Source: Taibaiella helva
GTDB lineage: Bacteria > Bacteroidota > Bacteroidia > Chitinophagales > Chitinophagaceae
NCBI RefSeq assembly: GCF_003545695.1
Contig: NZ_QUZZ01000013.1
Coordinates: 62,001-126,000, forward strand
Reading direction: 5' to 3'
DNA: 64,000 nucleotides
The translations under genes were made by a program, and so were the position numbers. Shown piece after piece: positions 18,001 through 25,834 of this stretch (positions are counted from its first letter, which is position 1; each line of letters begins with the position of its first letter). The notes beneath the pieces were generated by a model. The model did not search any database. It was not told the origin of the DNA and was given only the letters and a program-made list of their open reading frames with translations.

Positions 18001-18358
18001 GGTGGATATCTGGAACCTCAGCAATGTACCCAGCAACGGAACGATCACCGTATACGTGACCAAAAGCGCCCTGATCAACTACACTTACAACAGCGCACTC
18101 TCCTCTGCGATAAGCATACCGGTGCAGAACAATGTATGGACCATGGATGCCACATCCAGCGCGAGCTATTACATTTTCACCACCAATGTATCTATTGAAG
18201 CACAGGGAAGGTCTTCGTTCGGTATTAACGGCGTGCTGACACCGGGTGCTACCAAGGGCCAGCTGACCAATACGGCGATCATCAACCCCGGCAGCGGCGG
18301 CGAATCGGTGATCACCAATAATACCGACGCCGAGATTATCCGCTATTTTCCTAACTAA
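15050..18358 (+). CDS. Large exported surface protein with SdrD_B domain and tandem repeats
   Basis: An exported protein of 1102 residues with a signal peptide (MKKILCFALAGLLLGVAETSA). Residues about 25-150 are Cys-containing and immunoglobulin-like; about 150-340 resemble a carbohydrate-binding jelly roll. An SdrD_B-type domain begins at 343 (IGDKVWFDIDRDGRQDAAEPGIDG). Two direct repeats of 247 residues begin at 464 and 711, each opening TISGK.FND.NG and containing SGWV.TGE..GTG.GSD, FGIEQLP and a NPG..V.ITVPPATF block. The C-terminal 140 residues resemble DUF11/CARDB-like beta domains (DLTPIITVAPATMYGSTSF). No type IX sorting domain is obvious at the C-terminus. Likely a structural or adhesive surface protein; it lies 36 bases before another exported protein. 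Confidence 0.8.
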   Translation: MKKILCFALAGLLLGVAETSAHRIEYYTTNGCINPGQTLKIDAKVVAAPSNTRYAWQYKTATGSWTCFDNNTNNTINGTAFYVTNASGSGADNAPELNIANPTSALDNVQIRCLMRENGNPCGAPPNTTYGGDDLNPKEAKMLRLRYNAVAGACSISCEDNMLSNANGFYGGFEAVTYSSGSFTDKNFLSGAGSSDFIANGSGNGAYKSKNNPYDAYGFSSARFAPHSGNYQMVIKGNSTASAKVWYKTVSVLPGEVYSFSVWVSKVDGTTPNIQLRAGNRELAAMQPAATIGEWTQLNGTYGVPPGVTSITFAISDKAAGSGAHNYVLDDICLVKTADPIAIGDKVWFDIDRDGRQDAAEPGIDGVTVKLFYDGDMNNVADSANAVYTATTSGGGNYSFNGVIPGKYFVQFTLAAGYSGFTTQDAANVPVGEHSTANVNTGKTGTHNFTANYMFKDAGMVKNFTISGKAFNDVNGLTDNTVNGVLISSLGSAPLYANLYRGNTFVASTPIASGSYTFSNLAGNTAYTISISTVAATSGSPASVLSSGWVNTGEFVGTGTGSDGAVNGLVAVNLGAASVGDVNFGIEQLPTPVGSTATSQVNPGGSVSITVPPATFGGTDPSGGTITSLRITAFPGGAASITVNGTTYTSANFPPAGITVPAGPNGQPAQTITVDPAADGITSVTIAFKVTDNANKESTTTSTATVPFSALTISGKVFNDANGMTNNLVDGTGINTASAAQLYAYLVLPSGIVSDSIPVAANGSFQLDNASANTNYTVVVTTTQALIGSSNPAVTLPSGWVRTGEQLGTGNGSDDNANGLLSVATGSGNVSNALFGIEQLPVAGTATAVSQANPGDTVNVTIPPATFVATDASPGTVTSIKITAMPSNATSLSVNGNKYTTANFPSGGIVLPTGTNGQPTVPVAVDPVSGTVTVGIPFRVNDNANMLSTNTGMANAPVYEVPDLTPIITVAPATMYGSTSFTARVDIWNLSNVPSNGTITVYVTKSALINYTYNSALSSAISIPVQNNVWTMDATSSASYYIFTTNVSIEAQGRSSFGINGVLTPGATKGQLTNTAIINPGSGGESVITNNTDAEIIRYFPN

Positions 18359-18394
18359 TCAAACCGAAACACACAACCTCCTTAAATCGAAACA

Positions 18395-19462
18395 ATGAAA
18401 AAATCTTTAATCGTATCCGGCCTCATGCTACTTGCTGTGCCGTCTTTGTTTGCCCAGCAAAACCCCGCAGCCGCTAATCCCATACTGTCGCCCGCGCCCC
18501 TGGCCAATATCGGCTCGCAGTTCAACCTGAGCTTCGATGTGGGTAACGCCGGTACGCTGGATATCAGCGGTGCAAACGAGCCGCAGAAGATGAAGTTCAC
18601 CATCAGCCTGGGTAAATGTGCGCCCAGCGTGAACGGTGTGGTTTCGGCCACAGGTACCGACGCCCTTACCGGTACTGCCCTGAATTACTTCGATGTGACC
18701 TACGATGCGGCGATCAAAATGTACTCCTTCACACAGAAGGCCAATGTGCCCCTGGGTATCGTACCCAACGGCATGCATAACATCATTGTGCACGCCCAGG
18801 TGACCGCTTTGTCTGCTCCCGGCAATACCGACGATATCGGCGCCAACCTGAACGTGCAGCCTAATGCTGCTGCTGCAGGCGCCAGCCAGCCGACCGATGA
18901 TGATCGCGTGGAGATCTTTACCCATACCACGGGCGCACCGCTGCCCGTGGTGCTCAACAGCTTCCAGGCCCATGGTGCGGGTTGCAGCGTAGCGCTCGAC
19001 TGGAATACCGGTAAAGAGCTTCAGTTCGATCATTTTGATATCGAGCGGGGGGCCGGTAAAAGCTTTATTGTTGTAGGCCGGGTAAAGGCTACCGGCGACA
19101 ACAGCCGTTACAGCTTCACTGATAAGCAAGCTGCCAACGGACTGAATACCTATCGCCTGAAAATGGTAGATGCCGACGGCGCCGCTACCTATAGCGATAT
19201 CGCCACGGCCAAAGCCGATTGCGGAACAGCAGCAACGATTGCGGTATTCCCCAATCCCACTAGTTCTTCGGTACAGGTAAGCGGCATTCCCGCCGGCGCT
19301 ACGCTGCGCCTGATGGATATTACCGGTCGCCTGCTGTCGGAGACGGTTGCTAACGGCAGCACCGAACGCATCGACCTTTCTGCTTTACCTGCAGCATTAT
19401 ACCATGTGCAGGTGATCAAGGATCATACGCTGATCGCTACAGCTAAAGTAAGCAAGCAATAA
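18395..19462 (+). CDS. Exported protein with type IX secretion (type A) sorting domain
   Basis: Signal peptide MKKSLIVSGLMLLAVPSLFA-QQ, a beta-rich body, then a DxDxE-type fibronectin-like segment (LDWNTGKELQFDHFDIERG) common just ahead of type IX signals. The last 75 residues, beginning VFPNPTSSSVQVSG and ending LYHVQVIKDHTLIATAKVSKQ, are a typical type A sorting domain: it directs export across the outer membrane and is removed when the protein is anchored. 355 residues. Probably co-transcribed with the large surface protein and followed by a strong terminator. No enzyme domain was recognised. Confidence 0.85.
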   Translation: MKKSLIVSGLMLLAVPSLFAQQNPAAANPILSPAPLANIGSQFNLSFDVGNAGTLDISGANEPQKMKFTISLGKCAPSVNGVVSATGTDALTGTALNYFDVTYDAAIKMYSFTQKANVPLGIVPNGMHNIIVHAQVTALSAPGNTDDIGANLNVQPNAAAAGASQPTDDDRVEIFTHTTGAPLPVVLNSFQAHGAGCSVALDWNTGKELQFDHFDIERGAGKSFIVVGRVKATGDNSRYSFTDKQAANGLNTYRLKMVDADGAATYSDIATAKADCGTAATIAVFPNPTSSSVQVSGIPAGATLRLMDITGRLLSETVANGSTERIDLSALPAALYHVQVIKDHTLIATAKVSKQ

Positions 19463-19482
19463 GCAGCTTACCCACAGAACAT

Positions 19483-19516
19483 AAAAGATCCCCGGTATTG
19501 TGCCGGGGATCTTTTT
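19483..19516 (+). terminator. Rho-independent terminator
   Basis: A perfect stem (AAAGATCCCCGG paired with CCGGGGATCTTT) around a 7-base loop, followed by a T-run. It ends the 15050-19462 surface-protein unit. The A-run on the left side means it could also work for the minus-strand receiver gene ending at 19547. Confidence 0.92.
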
Positions 19517-19546
19517 ATATCGGAAATTTTTTCAGGAGGATTAAGG

Positions 19547-20011
19547 TTAGGACAGTAGCTTCTGACGCAGCAGGAATTCCAGCTGGCTGTTGGATATCTC
19601 CAGCTTCTCATTCATTTGCTTGATCTTTTCCCGCTCCATGAAGATCGCATAAGCCCTTTCAATTGTTTTGTCCAGCTCTTCTTCGTTCCAGGGCTTGGTC
19701 AGGTAGTGGAAGATCTTGCCTTTATTGATAGCGTCGACCACAGCGTTCATATCCGTAAAGCCGGTAAGCAATATCCGTATGGGATCAGTAAACTTTTCGA
19801 TTACTTTTTCCAGGAATTCAACCCCTGTCATATTGGGCATGCGCTGATCGGTAATGATGACATGTATCAGGTTCTTTTCCAGAATTTCAATTGCTTCTGC
19901 TCCGCTAAGCGCGGTGAACACCTTATACTTCAACCTGAAAGTTGCCTTAAAGGAGATGAGGTTGTTCTCTTCATCGTCTACATAAAGAATTGAAATTTTA
20001 TCATTGTTCAT
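19547..20011 (-). CDS. Stand-alone response regulator receiver with coiled-coil tail
   Basis: A receiver domain of about 122 residues with acidic pocket VDDEE, phosphoacceptor D55 (IITDQRMP), T83 (LLTGFTD) and K106 (YLTKPW), followed by a helical tail of about 30 residues and no DNA-binding or enzymatic output. The ATG at 20011 is used; the codon just upstream is GTG. The IITDQRMPxMTGxEFL and LTKPW patterns are typical of receivers in c-di-GMP and kinase relay proteins, so it may relay to a partner. It lies 269 bases downstream of the histidine kinase on the same strand and is its likely partner. Confidence 0.88.
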   Translation of the reverse strand: MNNDKISILYVDDEENNLISFKATFRLKYKVFTALSGAEAIEILEKNLIHVIITDQRMPNMTGVEFLEKVIEKFTDPIRILLTGFTDMNAVVDAINKGKIFHYLTKPWNEEELDKTIERAYAIFMEREKIKQMNEKLEISNSQLEFLLRQKLLS

Positions 20012-20280
20012 CACTGAGATGTTTTTGTAATTGAGTATGAATTGGCTTGGAAAAAGGCTTTGGTTAACGGTATGGTAAAGGTAAGCGATAATCTCATTAT
20101 TGTATCTAAGTTACAAAATCATAGATAAATATTAATTCATGATATAAGATTATGTCGTGATTTTTAATAATCTATGAAGAAAAAGCAAGGTGGTGCTGCC
20201 TTTCAGGTCATTTTCTCTTTTGTAAATAGTATGCTTTATTTTTTTGATGCTATGGCTTGTTTTTTTAAAATGCAAAAGCT

Positions 20281-22443
20281 TTAACTGTTAGTTGCACCGC
20301 TTGTTTCTATAGCATTAACCGGTATCTGTAAGTGGAAGGCGCTGCCTGCTCCCAATGTTGAGGTTACAGAGATGCTGCCGTTATGCTTTTGTATGGTGTT
20401 AAAGGCAATAGACATTCCAAGGCCGGTACCCTGACCTACATCCTTGGTGGTGAAGAAGGGGTCGAAAACCTTTCTGCGGGTGTCTTCCGTCATGCCTGTT
20501 CCATTGTCGCTGATGGTTATATACACCTGGTCGTCAGTACAGCGGGTGCTTACTGTTAATTCGCCGCCCGGGGCTTCGCCGAATCGCTCGTTGATCGCGA
20601 ACAACGCATTGGAAATGATATTGAGAAACACCTGGTTGAGCTTGCCGGGATAGCAATGCACCAGGGGCAGGTTGCCGTAATGCTTCGTGACCTTAATGTG
20701 GCCCAGCAGGTTGTTGACAATAACAATGGTGGATTCGAGCCCTTCGTTGATATCGGCCAGCTTCAGCTCCGCTTCATCCAGGCGCGAAAAGATACGAAGG
20801 CTCTTTACGATCTCGGCAGTGCGGGAGGCGCCCTCGTTGATCCCTTTCAGCAGGTGCCCGATTTCCATTTTCAGGTAGTCGAAGTCCTGCTCTTCCTTAA
20901 AACGGTTGGTGGCTTCGATGCGGTCCTGGTCGCTGATGTTGCTTGTATTAAGCTGATCCTGCAGCTGGATGATCTGGAGCAGGATGTCGACATCCCGTTT
21001 CAGGGGGCCTATATTGCCTGTAACAAAGTTGATGGGATTGTTGATCTCATGTGCGATACCCGCAGTAAGCTGACCCAGCGAAGCCATTTTTTCGGCTTCG
21101 ACCAGCTGCATCTGGGCCTGCTGCAGGTCGGCCAGTGTGGTTGCGATCTCAAGATTCTTGCTTTCCAGCTCCTCCGTGCGTTTCTTCACCTTTTGCTCCA
21201 GCACAATATTCTGCTCTTTGATGATACGGCTGTTCTCTTTGGCAATGCGCAATGCAGCCAGCCGCGATTGTTCCTTTTCCTTCTTGAGGATGTTGATCCT
21301 GTTGGCCAGACCGAAAGACAGCAAGGCCATTTCGATGGCTGAGGCCATTTGCATGGAATAGGTCGTGGCCATGTTATAAGGCAATATGCTGAAGTCTTTC
21401 AGGATAAAGACAAGTGAACCTGCGATCAATACGGTCCATGCAACCAGGAAAAACCGTGCGGAGGAAACGGAAGGTTGCTTCCATACCACGTAGCAAGCCG
21501 TAAGAAAAAGGCCCACGGAAGAAAGCGTGGTGGCCGATTGCATGATGACGAAAGCCCTGTTGGCATCGAAGAACACGACAACCAATGCAATGAAGAACAG
21601 GACCGCCAGGAACAGCAGCATAAAATACAGCTTCCTGAAATGCTTTCGGACCTCGAGGAACCCGATGGTAAAGAAGATGGCCGATATACCGCTGATGCAA
21701 GCAAAGAGTACGACGCTGATGTTCTCAAACCAGGGCGCATCGGGCCAGAGGAACTGGTAGTTAAAGCCTTTCAGACCGATTTGCGTCAGGCCCACAAACA
21801 ATACGTAAGAAACATAATAGAGGTAGGCCTTGTCTCTTATCGAAAGAAAGAGAAAGAAATTGTATACCGCCATGATGATCACTACACCGATGTACGCGCC
21901 TGAGAACAAATATTCCCAGGCGACCTCTGTCAGCTGCTGCTGCGGCTGTGTCGTGTACACCGGCAGGATTACCGGCATCTTGCTGCGGATCCTGAGATAA
22001 TAGGTATTCGTTTGGCCGGTAGGGATATCCAGGTCAAAGATATAATTGGGATCCTTGAACTTTCGGTCGGAGAAGCGATGCGTTTTGCTGATAAGGATAC
22101 TGTCGGTAAGCATGCCGTTATGCGTGGCGTAAAGGCACACCTCGTCAAAGGTGGCATTGGCTACTTTCAGCAGGTGATTGGCATTGGTACCCGGATTGGA
22201 AAGGCTGAACCTTGCCCATACATCATGGTCATTAACACCCAGGTTGGGTATAGCATTCCCGGCGCTTTCGAAGGATGCTTTCATCACCTGGTCCAGCGAC
22301 TCATTTTGCTTTGGCTTATAGACCTCTAGCTTTTTGCCGATCAGCACCTCTGTTACAGTGTCGTTGAGATAAGCCGATTGTGCTGAGCCCCTGGCAGCCG
22401 TCAGCAGGACAAGGATGATGAGCCAGAATGGTTTTCCTTTCAT
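20281..22443 (-). CDS. 7TMR-DISM sensor histidine kinase
   Basis: A 720-residue membrane kinase. Order of parts: signal peptide (to about 21), a periplasmic DISMED2-type beta domain (about 25-170), seven membrane segments (about 178-385), a coiled coil (about 386-455), the phosphoacceptor helix with H465 (GQLTAGIAHEINNP) and an ATPase domain with N612, DNGTG (646-650) and GTGLGM (672-677). DISMED2 domains are thought to bind small ligands, often sugars. It starts 11 bases after the methyltransferase stop, so it belongs to the same operon as two candidate small-molecule enzymes. The receiver gene downstream is the likely phosphate acceptor. Confidence 0.9.
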   Translation of the reverse strand: MKGKPFWLIILVLLTAARGSAQSAYLNDTVTEVLIGKKLEVYKPKQNESLDQVMKASFESAGNAIPNLGVNDHDVWARFSLSNPGTNANHLLKVANATFDEVCLYATHNGMLTDSILISKTHRFSDRKFKDPNYIFDLDIPTGQTNTYYLRIRSKMPVILPVYTTQPQQQLTEVAWEYLFSGAYIGVVIIMAVYNFFLFLSIRDKAYLYYVSYVLFVGLTQIGLKGFNYQFLWPDAPWFENISVVLFACISGISAIFFTIGFLEVRKHFRKLYFMLLFLAVLFFIALVVVFFDANRAFVIMQSATTLSSVGLFLTACYVVWKQPSVSSARFFLVAWTVLIAGSLVFILKDFSILPYNMATTYSMQMASAIEMALLSFGLANRINILKKEKEQSRLAALRIAKENSRIIKEQNIVLEQKVKKRTEELESKNLEIATTLADLQQAQMQLVEAEKMASLGQLTAGIAHEINNPINFVTGNIGPLKRDVDILLQIIQLQDQLNTSNISDQDRIEATNRFKEEQDFDYLKMEIGHLLKGINEGASRTAEIVKSLRIFSRLDEAELKLADINEGLESTIVIVNNLLGHIKVTKHYGNLPLVHCYPGKLNQVFLNIISNALFAINERFGEAPGGELTVSTRCTDDQVYITISDNGTGMTEDTRRKVFDPFFTTKDVGQGTGLGMSIAFNTIQKHNGSISVTSTLGAGSAFHLQIPVNAIETSGATNS

Positions 22444-22454
22444 TGAAATAAGCG

Positions 22455-23216
22455 CTATTTTATCGCAGTGGCAACGACAAGATTGATCGAGCAGGCAAAA
22501 TAACGATTCCTGTCTGCATCTTCAAGCGCTTGCTTAAAAGAATTATGCTCTTCTTCAGAGATGAGTCCTTTTTCCTGCATCATCAGCAGGGCGTGGTCGG
22601 TCCGCAGCATCTGCACCACCTGGTCGAGCGATCGTAGCACGAAGGGATATACCTCGATGCCGGGTGCTCTGAAGCCGGCCTCTGTTAAATAATCCAGCAG
22701 CTTTACTGCTGCAGCGCCATTGTTGACATTGCCATTGCCCAGGTAATCCCTTAAACGGAAGCCGACGCTGGTATCACCATTGTAAAAGGCGATGCTGCTC
22801 CAGGCCGTCTCTACACATACAACAGGACTTTGGGGGCTCAGCACGCGGTAAAATTCTGAAAAGGCCGCAGGTGCATCCGTAAGGTGCTGTATCAGCCTTT
22901 CGTTGCGCAGGCCCGACAGCTCATTGTCTTTAAAAGGAAGCTGTCCGGCAGTTGCCTGGATAAAATCTGCGTTCGTTTGCTGCTTCGCTGTGCTTCTCGC
23001 CTGGGCAATCATTTCTTCGGCCGTATCTACACCGGTGACCTGTACCGTATTGCCCAGCAGTTGCGCCAGGTTGAGCACGTCGGTGCCGGTACCGCAGCCG
23101 ATATCAGCGATACGGCCGGTATTGATCTTCCGGAAAGGCTCATAGGATTGTTGTTTCAGCTGCGCAAGCACCTGGGTCGTCTGCTCCAGGTAGCTGATGT
23201 TGTACAATTGGGACAT
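22455..23216 (-). CDS. Class I SAM-dependent methyltransferase
   Basis: A 253-residue protein with the SAM-binding glycine loop ADIGCGTGTDVL (residues about 37-48), the acidic motif TGVDTAEEM and a post-II region FKDNELSGLRNERLIQHL, as in UbiE-like small-molecule methyltransferases. No signal peptide, so cytoplasmic. The acceptor is unknown. It lies 24 bases after the acyltransferase-like gene and 11 before the sensor kinase, which suggests it modifies a product connected with that kinase. That link is inference from gene order. Confidence 0.85.
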   Translation of the reverse strand: MSQLYNISYLEQTTQVLAQLKQQSYEPFRKINTGRIADIGCGTGTDVLNLAQLLGNTVQVTGVDTAEEMIAQARSTAKQQTNADFIQATAGQLPFKDNELSGLRNERLIQHLTDAPAAFSEFYRVLSPQSPVVCVETAWSSIAFYNGDTSVGFRLRDYLGNGNVNNGAAAVKLLDYLTEAGFRAPGIEVYPFVLRSLDQVVQMLRTDHALLMMQEKGLISEEEHNSFKQALEDADRNRYFACSINLVVATAIK

Positions 23217-23240
23217 GTGGTTAAATGGGATTGGTTCTGA

Positions 23241-24065
23241 TTATTGTATATTCAAATCACGCATGTTATGTGTGCCGGGTTTGGTCCGGTTTTTATAGTC
23301 GCTCCTGACGAGGTTCTCAATCGTTTCCTCAAGACTCCATCGCTCCAGGTAAGGGATCTCCAGATCGTAATGAATAATGATCTCTTTCCTGCGCAGGGTT
23401 TCTGTTCTGATGATGCTCAGGTTGTCGCGTAAAGACAGGATAGCTGCGCGGTCGGCTTCGGTAGCAGTGCACAGGTCCTTAAGATCGGTGTAGATCATGG
23501 TCGTTGCCAGCAAGTCCAGCTTGGGATAGTAGAAGGTTCCATTGTTTCCTAATCGTGTTTCAATGCGGTAGCCCAGGTTCTCGGTCAGCTTTACCGTATA
23601 CGGAGCGCATAGGGCGAACAGCGATTGCAGCCCGATCTGCTTTGTGATCGCAATAGCGGCATAAGATAAAAAAATGCTGCCGATACCATAGCCGGCGATC
23701 TCCCTCGAATTCCAGAGCCCGCAGCCCTCGCCCGTGCCCTGCATACCGTAGGTCCGTATCATATCGTAGACGTTGGGATCCATAGTGCCGGTGGCGTCCT
23801 CAATTGGCAAGGGCTCTGTACCGCCGGCTACGTGAATCCTGGCGCCGCCATAAACACGTTCACGGTTAAGCGACTCTACAATAACAACAAAAACGGCCGG
23901 GTTAGTGATCCACGCATTCTTGGATGAGGTAATGTTCTCAATGCCAAAATTGGTAAGCACCCGCATGTGACCGTCTGCAAATTTATAGCAAGTCTCGGGA
24001 TCGTCGATAGCCCTGAAGGCTCTGAGCCTTACCTCGGGCTTGTCCCTGTTTAATAACGTATCCAT
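23241..24065 (-). CDS. GNAT-fold acyltransferase-like protein (autoinducer-synthase-like pattern)
   Basis: I do not recognise a named family with certainty. The 274-residue protein has a GNAT-like layout: a strand pair VFVVIVESLNRERVYGGARIHVAGG, then GLWNSREIAGYGIGSIFLSYAAIAITKQIGLQSLFALCAPYTVKLTENLGYRIE, which reads like the cofactor-binding loop, helix and final strands of acyltransferases. The overall order recalls LuxI and FeeM-type N-acyl synthases, but the invariant LuxI residues are not clearly present. No signal peptide. First gene of the operon with a methyltransferase and a 7TMR-DISM kinase. Simple protein or small-molecule acetylation is the main alternative. Confidence 0.55.
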   Translation of the reverse strand: MDTLLNRDKPEVRLRAFRAIDDPETCYKFADGHMRVLTNFGIENITSSKNAWITNPAVFVVIVESLNRERVYGGARIHVAGGTEPLPIEDATGTMDPNVYDMIRTYGMQGTGEGCGLWNSREIAGYGIGSIFLSYAAIAITKQIGLQSLFALCAPYTVKLTENLGYRIETRLGNNGTFYYPKLDLLATTMIYTDLKDLCTATEADRAAILSLRDNLSIIRTETLRRKEIIIHYDLEIPYLERWSLEETIENLVRSDYKNRTKPGTHNMRDLNIQ

Positions 24066-24808
24066 TACTTTTAGATGCTAAGAATAACTCAAATAATTTA
24101 TTGGCGAAACGGCGGTTTATGGCGCTTCAGGGGCGTTCTTCTCCCGAACTGAATTGGAACAATCAGAAAATCTATTACCGTTGCCTGCATAAATTACCGG
24201 CGCAGGAATTACTGATCAGAACTGATAGAAGTGAGTTTGGTTCAAATGCTTAAAGTGGTGGATACAGTTAAAAGCAAGCAAAGGTATAAGAATAGATATT
24301 AGGAAACACGTTTTATTTATGCAACTTAATACCATCATGCTTTACCGCAAACAAAGATCGTCCGGAAACAGCTGCAACGATCTCTGAGTTGCGAAGACCG
24401 GGACCTTGCTTGCGACGACCACAACTGTGCTGGTACCTCTGTTAAACGGCGTATGCCTTGCAGAGCCGTATTTTCAGGGAACAAGGCATCCTGTTTATGG
24501 GACGGAATAATTCATTGTGAGAGGAAGACAAACAGATACAGCATGCGAGATCATTGCAGGTGTCAACTTTGCTTTCGTATGCGGCTATAGGACACTTGTA
24601 CTGCTGCTGCAATGATTATAACGCGATCTGTTATAAAGTATGAAAGTATTGCTGCCAGCGGCTTTGAAGTGTTAAGCCTAATAGAACTAAGTATAAATAC
24701 CCAGTTTATCTGTAATACTTTTGGCCAATCAGGTTTGCTGATATCCCGTCTCGGATTCACTGACAAAAGAGCCTTAAAGTATATTCCTCTTGTTCCGGAA
24801 AGCATGCA
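24066..24808. other. Gene-free stretch next to decayed genes
   Basis: About 740 bases without a convincing gene. A plus-strand frame at 24612-24866 contains FEVLSLIELSINTQFICNTF, which loosely recalls the start of a LuxR-type helix-turn-helix and then loses similarity, so it could be a remnant. A 44-codon plus frame at 24119-24253 has no recognisable feature. The stretch lies between the signalling cassette and clear pseudogenes, and probably includes the cassette promoter. Confidence 0.4.
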
Positions 24809-25401
24809 TCAGCTGCTCTTTCTTACCGATACCTCCAGCAGCGCCTTATCTTTCATGATCACATAACCACTGCCGCTTTTGCCCTTATGGTATTCGGTCA
24901 CCTGCCTGATATTGATCAGGTGCTTGTGGTGTATACAGATGAAGCCGTACGCTTTCAGCTCTTCTTCGAAGGTAGCCAGGGTGCGCAGGACCATCTTCTC
25001 GCCCGATTTGGCGAAGTAAAGCACGGTATAATTATCTGTGGCTTCGCAGCGGATAAGGTCGTCGCTATCAGCAAGCACAATCCGTTCATCATAGGCAGCC
25101 GGAGCTTGCGCACGCTCGGCTGGCTTTGCAGCGAATCGAGCAATGCCGGCAGGTCGCCTGCGGTAGCAGGGGTGTGGCGGCACCGGTTCATCGGTTCTTG
25201 GCTTCTTTACCGCGGCGTTAAATTCCATTTCGCTGACCGGCTTCAGCACATAGCCGATCATGGATGCCTTGATTGCTTTAAGCGCATAGTGATCGAATGC
25301 GGTGATCGGATCACCTGCGCTTCGGTAGCAGGGTAGTGGCGCAAGGTGTCGAAGCCGGTACCGTCGGGCAGCTCCACATCCGGGAGCAGGATATCAGGAA
25401 G
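24809..25401 (-). pseudogene. Remnant of a LytTR response regulator
   Basis: The 3' part is an intact LytTR DNA-binding domain (RIVLADSDDLIRCEATDNYTVLYFAKSGEKMVLRT...GFICIHHKHLINIRQV). Ahead of it is the receiver end HYALKAIKASMIGYVLKPVSE. Still further upstream, in another frame, is the receiver core LPDILLPDVELPDGTGFDTLRHYPATEAQVI. The frames join at about 25306-25312, where one base is missing relative to the expected FITAFD sequence. The N-terminal third, with the acidic pocket, is absent and the sequence runs straight into a sensor fragment. The gene is therefore truncated and frameshifted. Confidence 0.8.
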
Positions 25402-25404
25402 GCG

Positions 25405-25666
25405 GGTACCAGGGATAGCGCTTGATCTCCTGATCGGCGGGCCCTGCCGGATCGCTGATCCGCTGGAATTTTTTTCCGTCGAACCGCAGCGCCGTTCCCC
25501 GTTCCCAGCCAGATGTATCCTCTGGGATCCTGCTGTACCAGGTAACCATTGGTACCCGTGTAACCACCCGGCAAGGTGTACTGGTGCATTCCCGGCAGCA
25601 GGTATTCCGAAGCCATCTACAAAGCAGCAGAAACCAAAGTCCTGGTCTGAGATAGGCGACAGTCAC
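25405..25666 (-). pseudogene. Remnant of a reg_prop two-component sensor (5' end only)
   Basis: A hydrophobic start (RPGLWFLLLC) resembling a signal peptide, then in another frame YTLPGGYTGTNGYLVQQDPRGYIWLGTGNGA, and after a further frame change RFDGKKFQRISD. This is the first blade of the two-component regulator propeller repeat found at the N-terminus of large Bacteroidota sensor kinases. At least two frameshifts are needed, and the rest of the kinase is gone, fused at about 25400 to the LytTR regulator remnant. A deletion between a neighbouring sensor and regulator pair explains it. Confidence 0.75.
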
Positions 25667-25784
25667 TGAGCAGTATTTTGGGTTTGGTTAGGGTAATGTA
25701 CAATTTAGTTCTAAGAATGTTCTTGCGATATAGCTATATTTTTTTAGCGAAGGAAAAGGATGTATTCTGTTAAGCTGCCAAAAG

Positions 25785-25813
25785 AAAAAACCAGCCGCTG
25801 CCGGCCGGTTTTA
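25785..25813 (-). terminator. Rho-independent terminator of pyrF
   Basis: Read on the minus strand, AACCGGCC pairs with GGCTGGTT (one G-T wobble) across a GGCAGC loop and is followed by a run of T. It lies about 22 bases past the pyrF stop codon. Confidence 0.85.
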
Positions 25814-25834
25814 TATATCCTTATCCATAAAGGA

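Noticed and set aside
24119-24253. A 44-codon plus-strand open frame
   Set aside because: No similarity to any motif and no context; kept only as part of the gene-free stretch.
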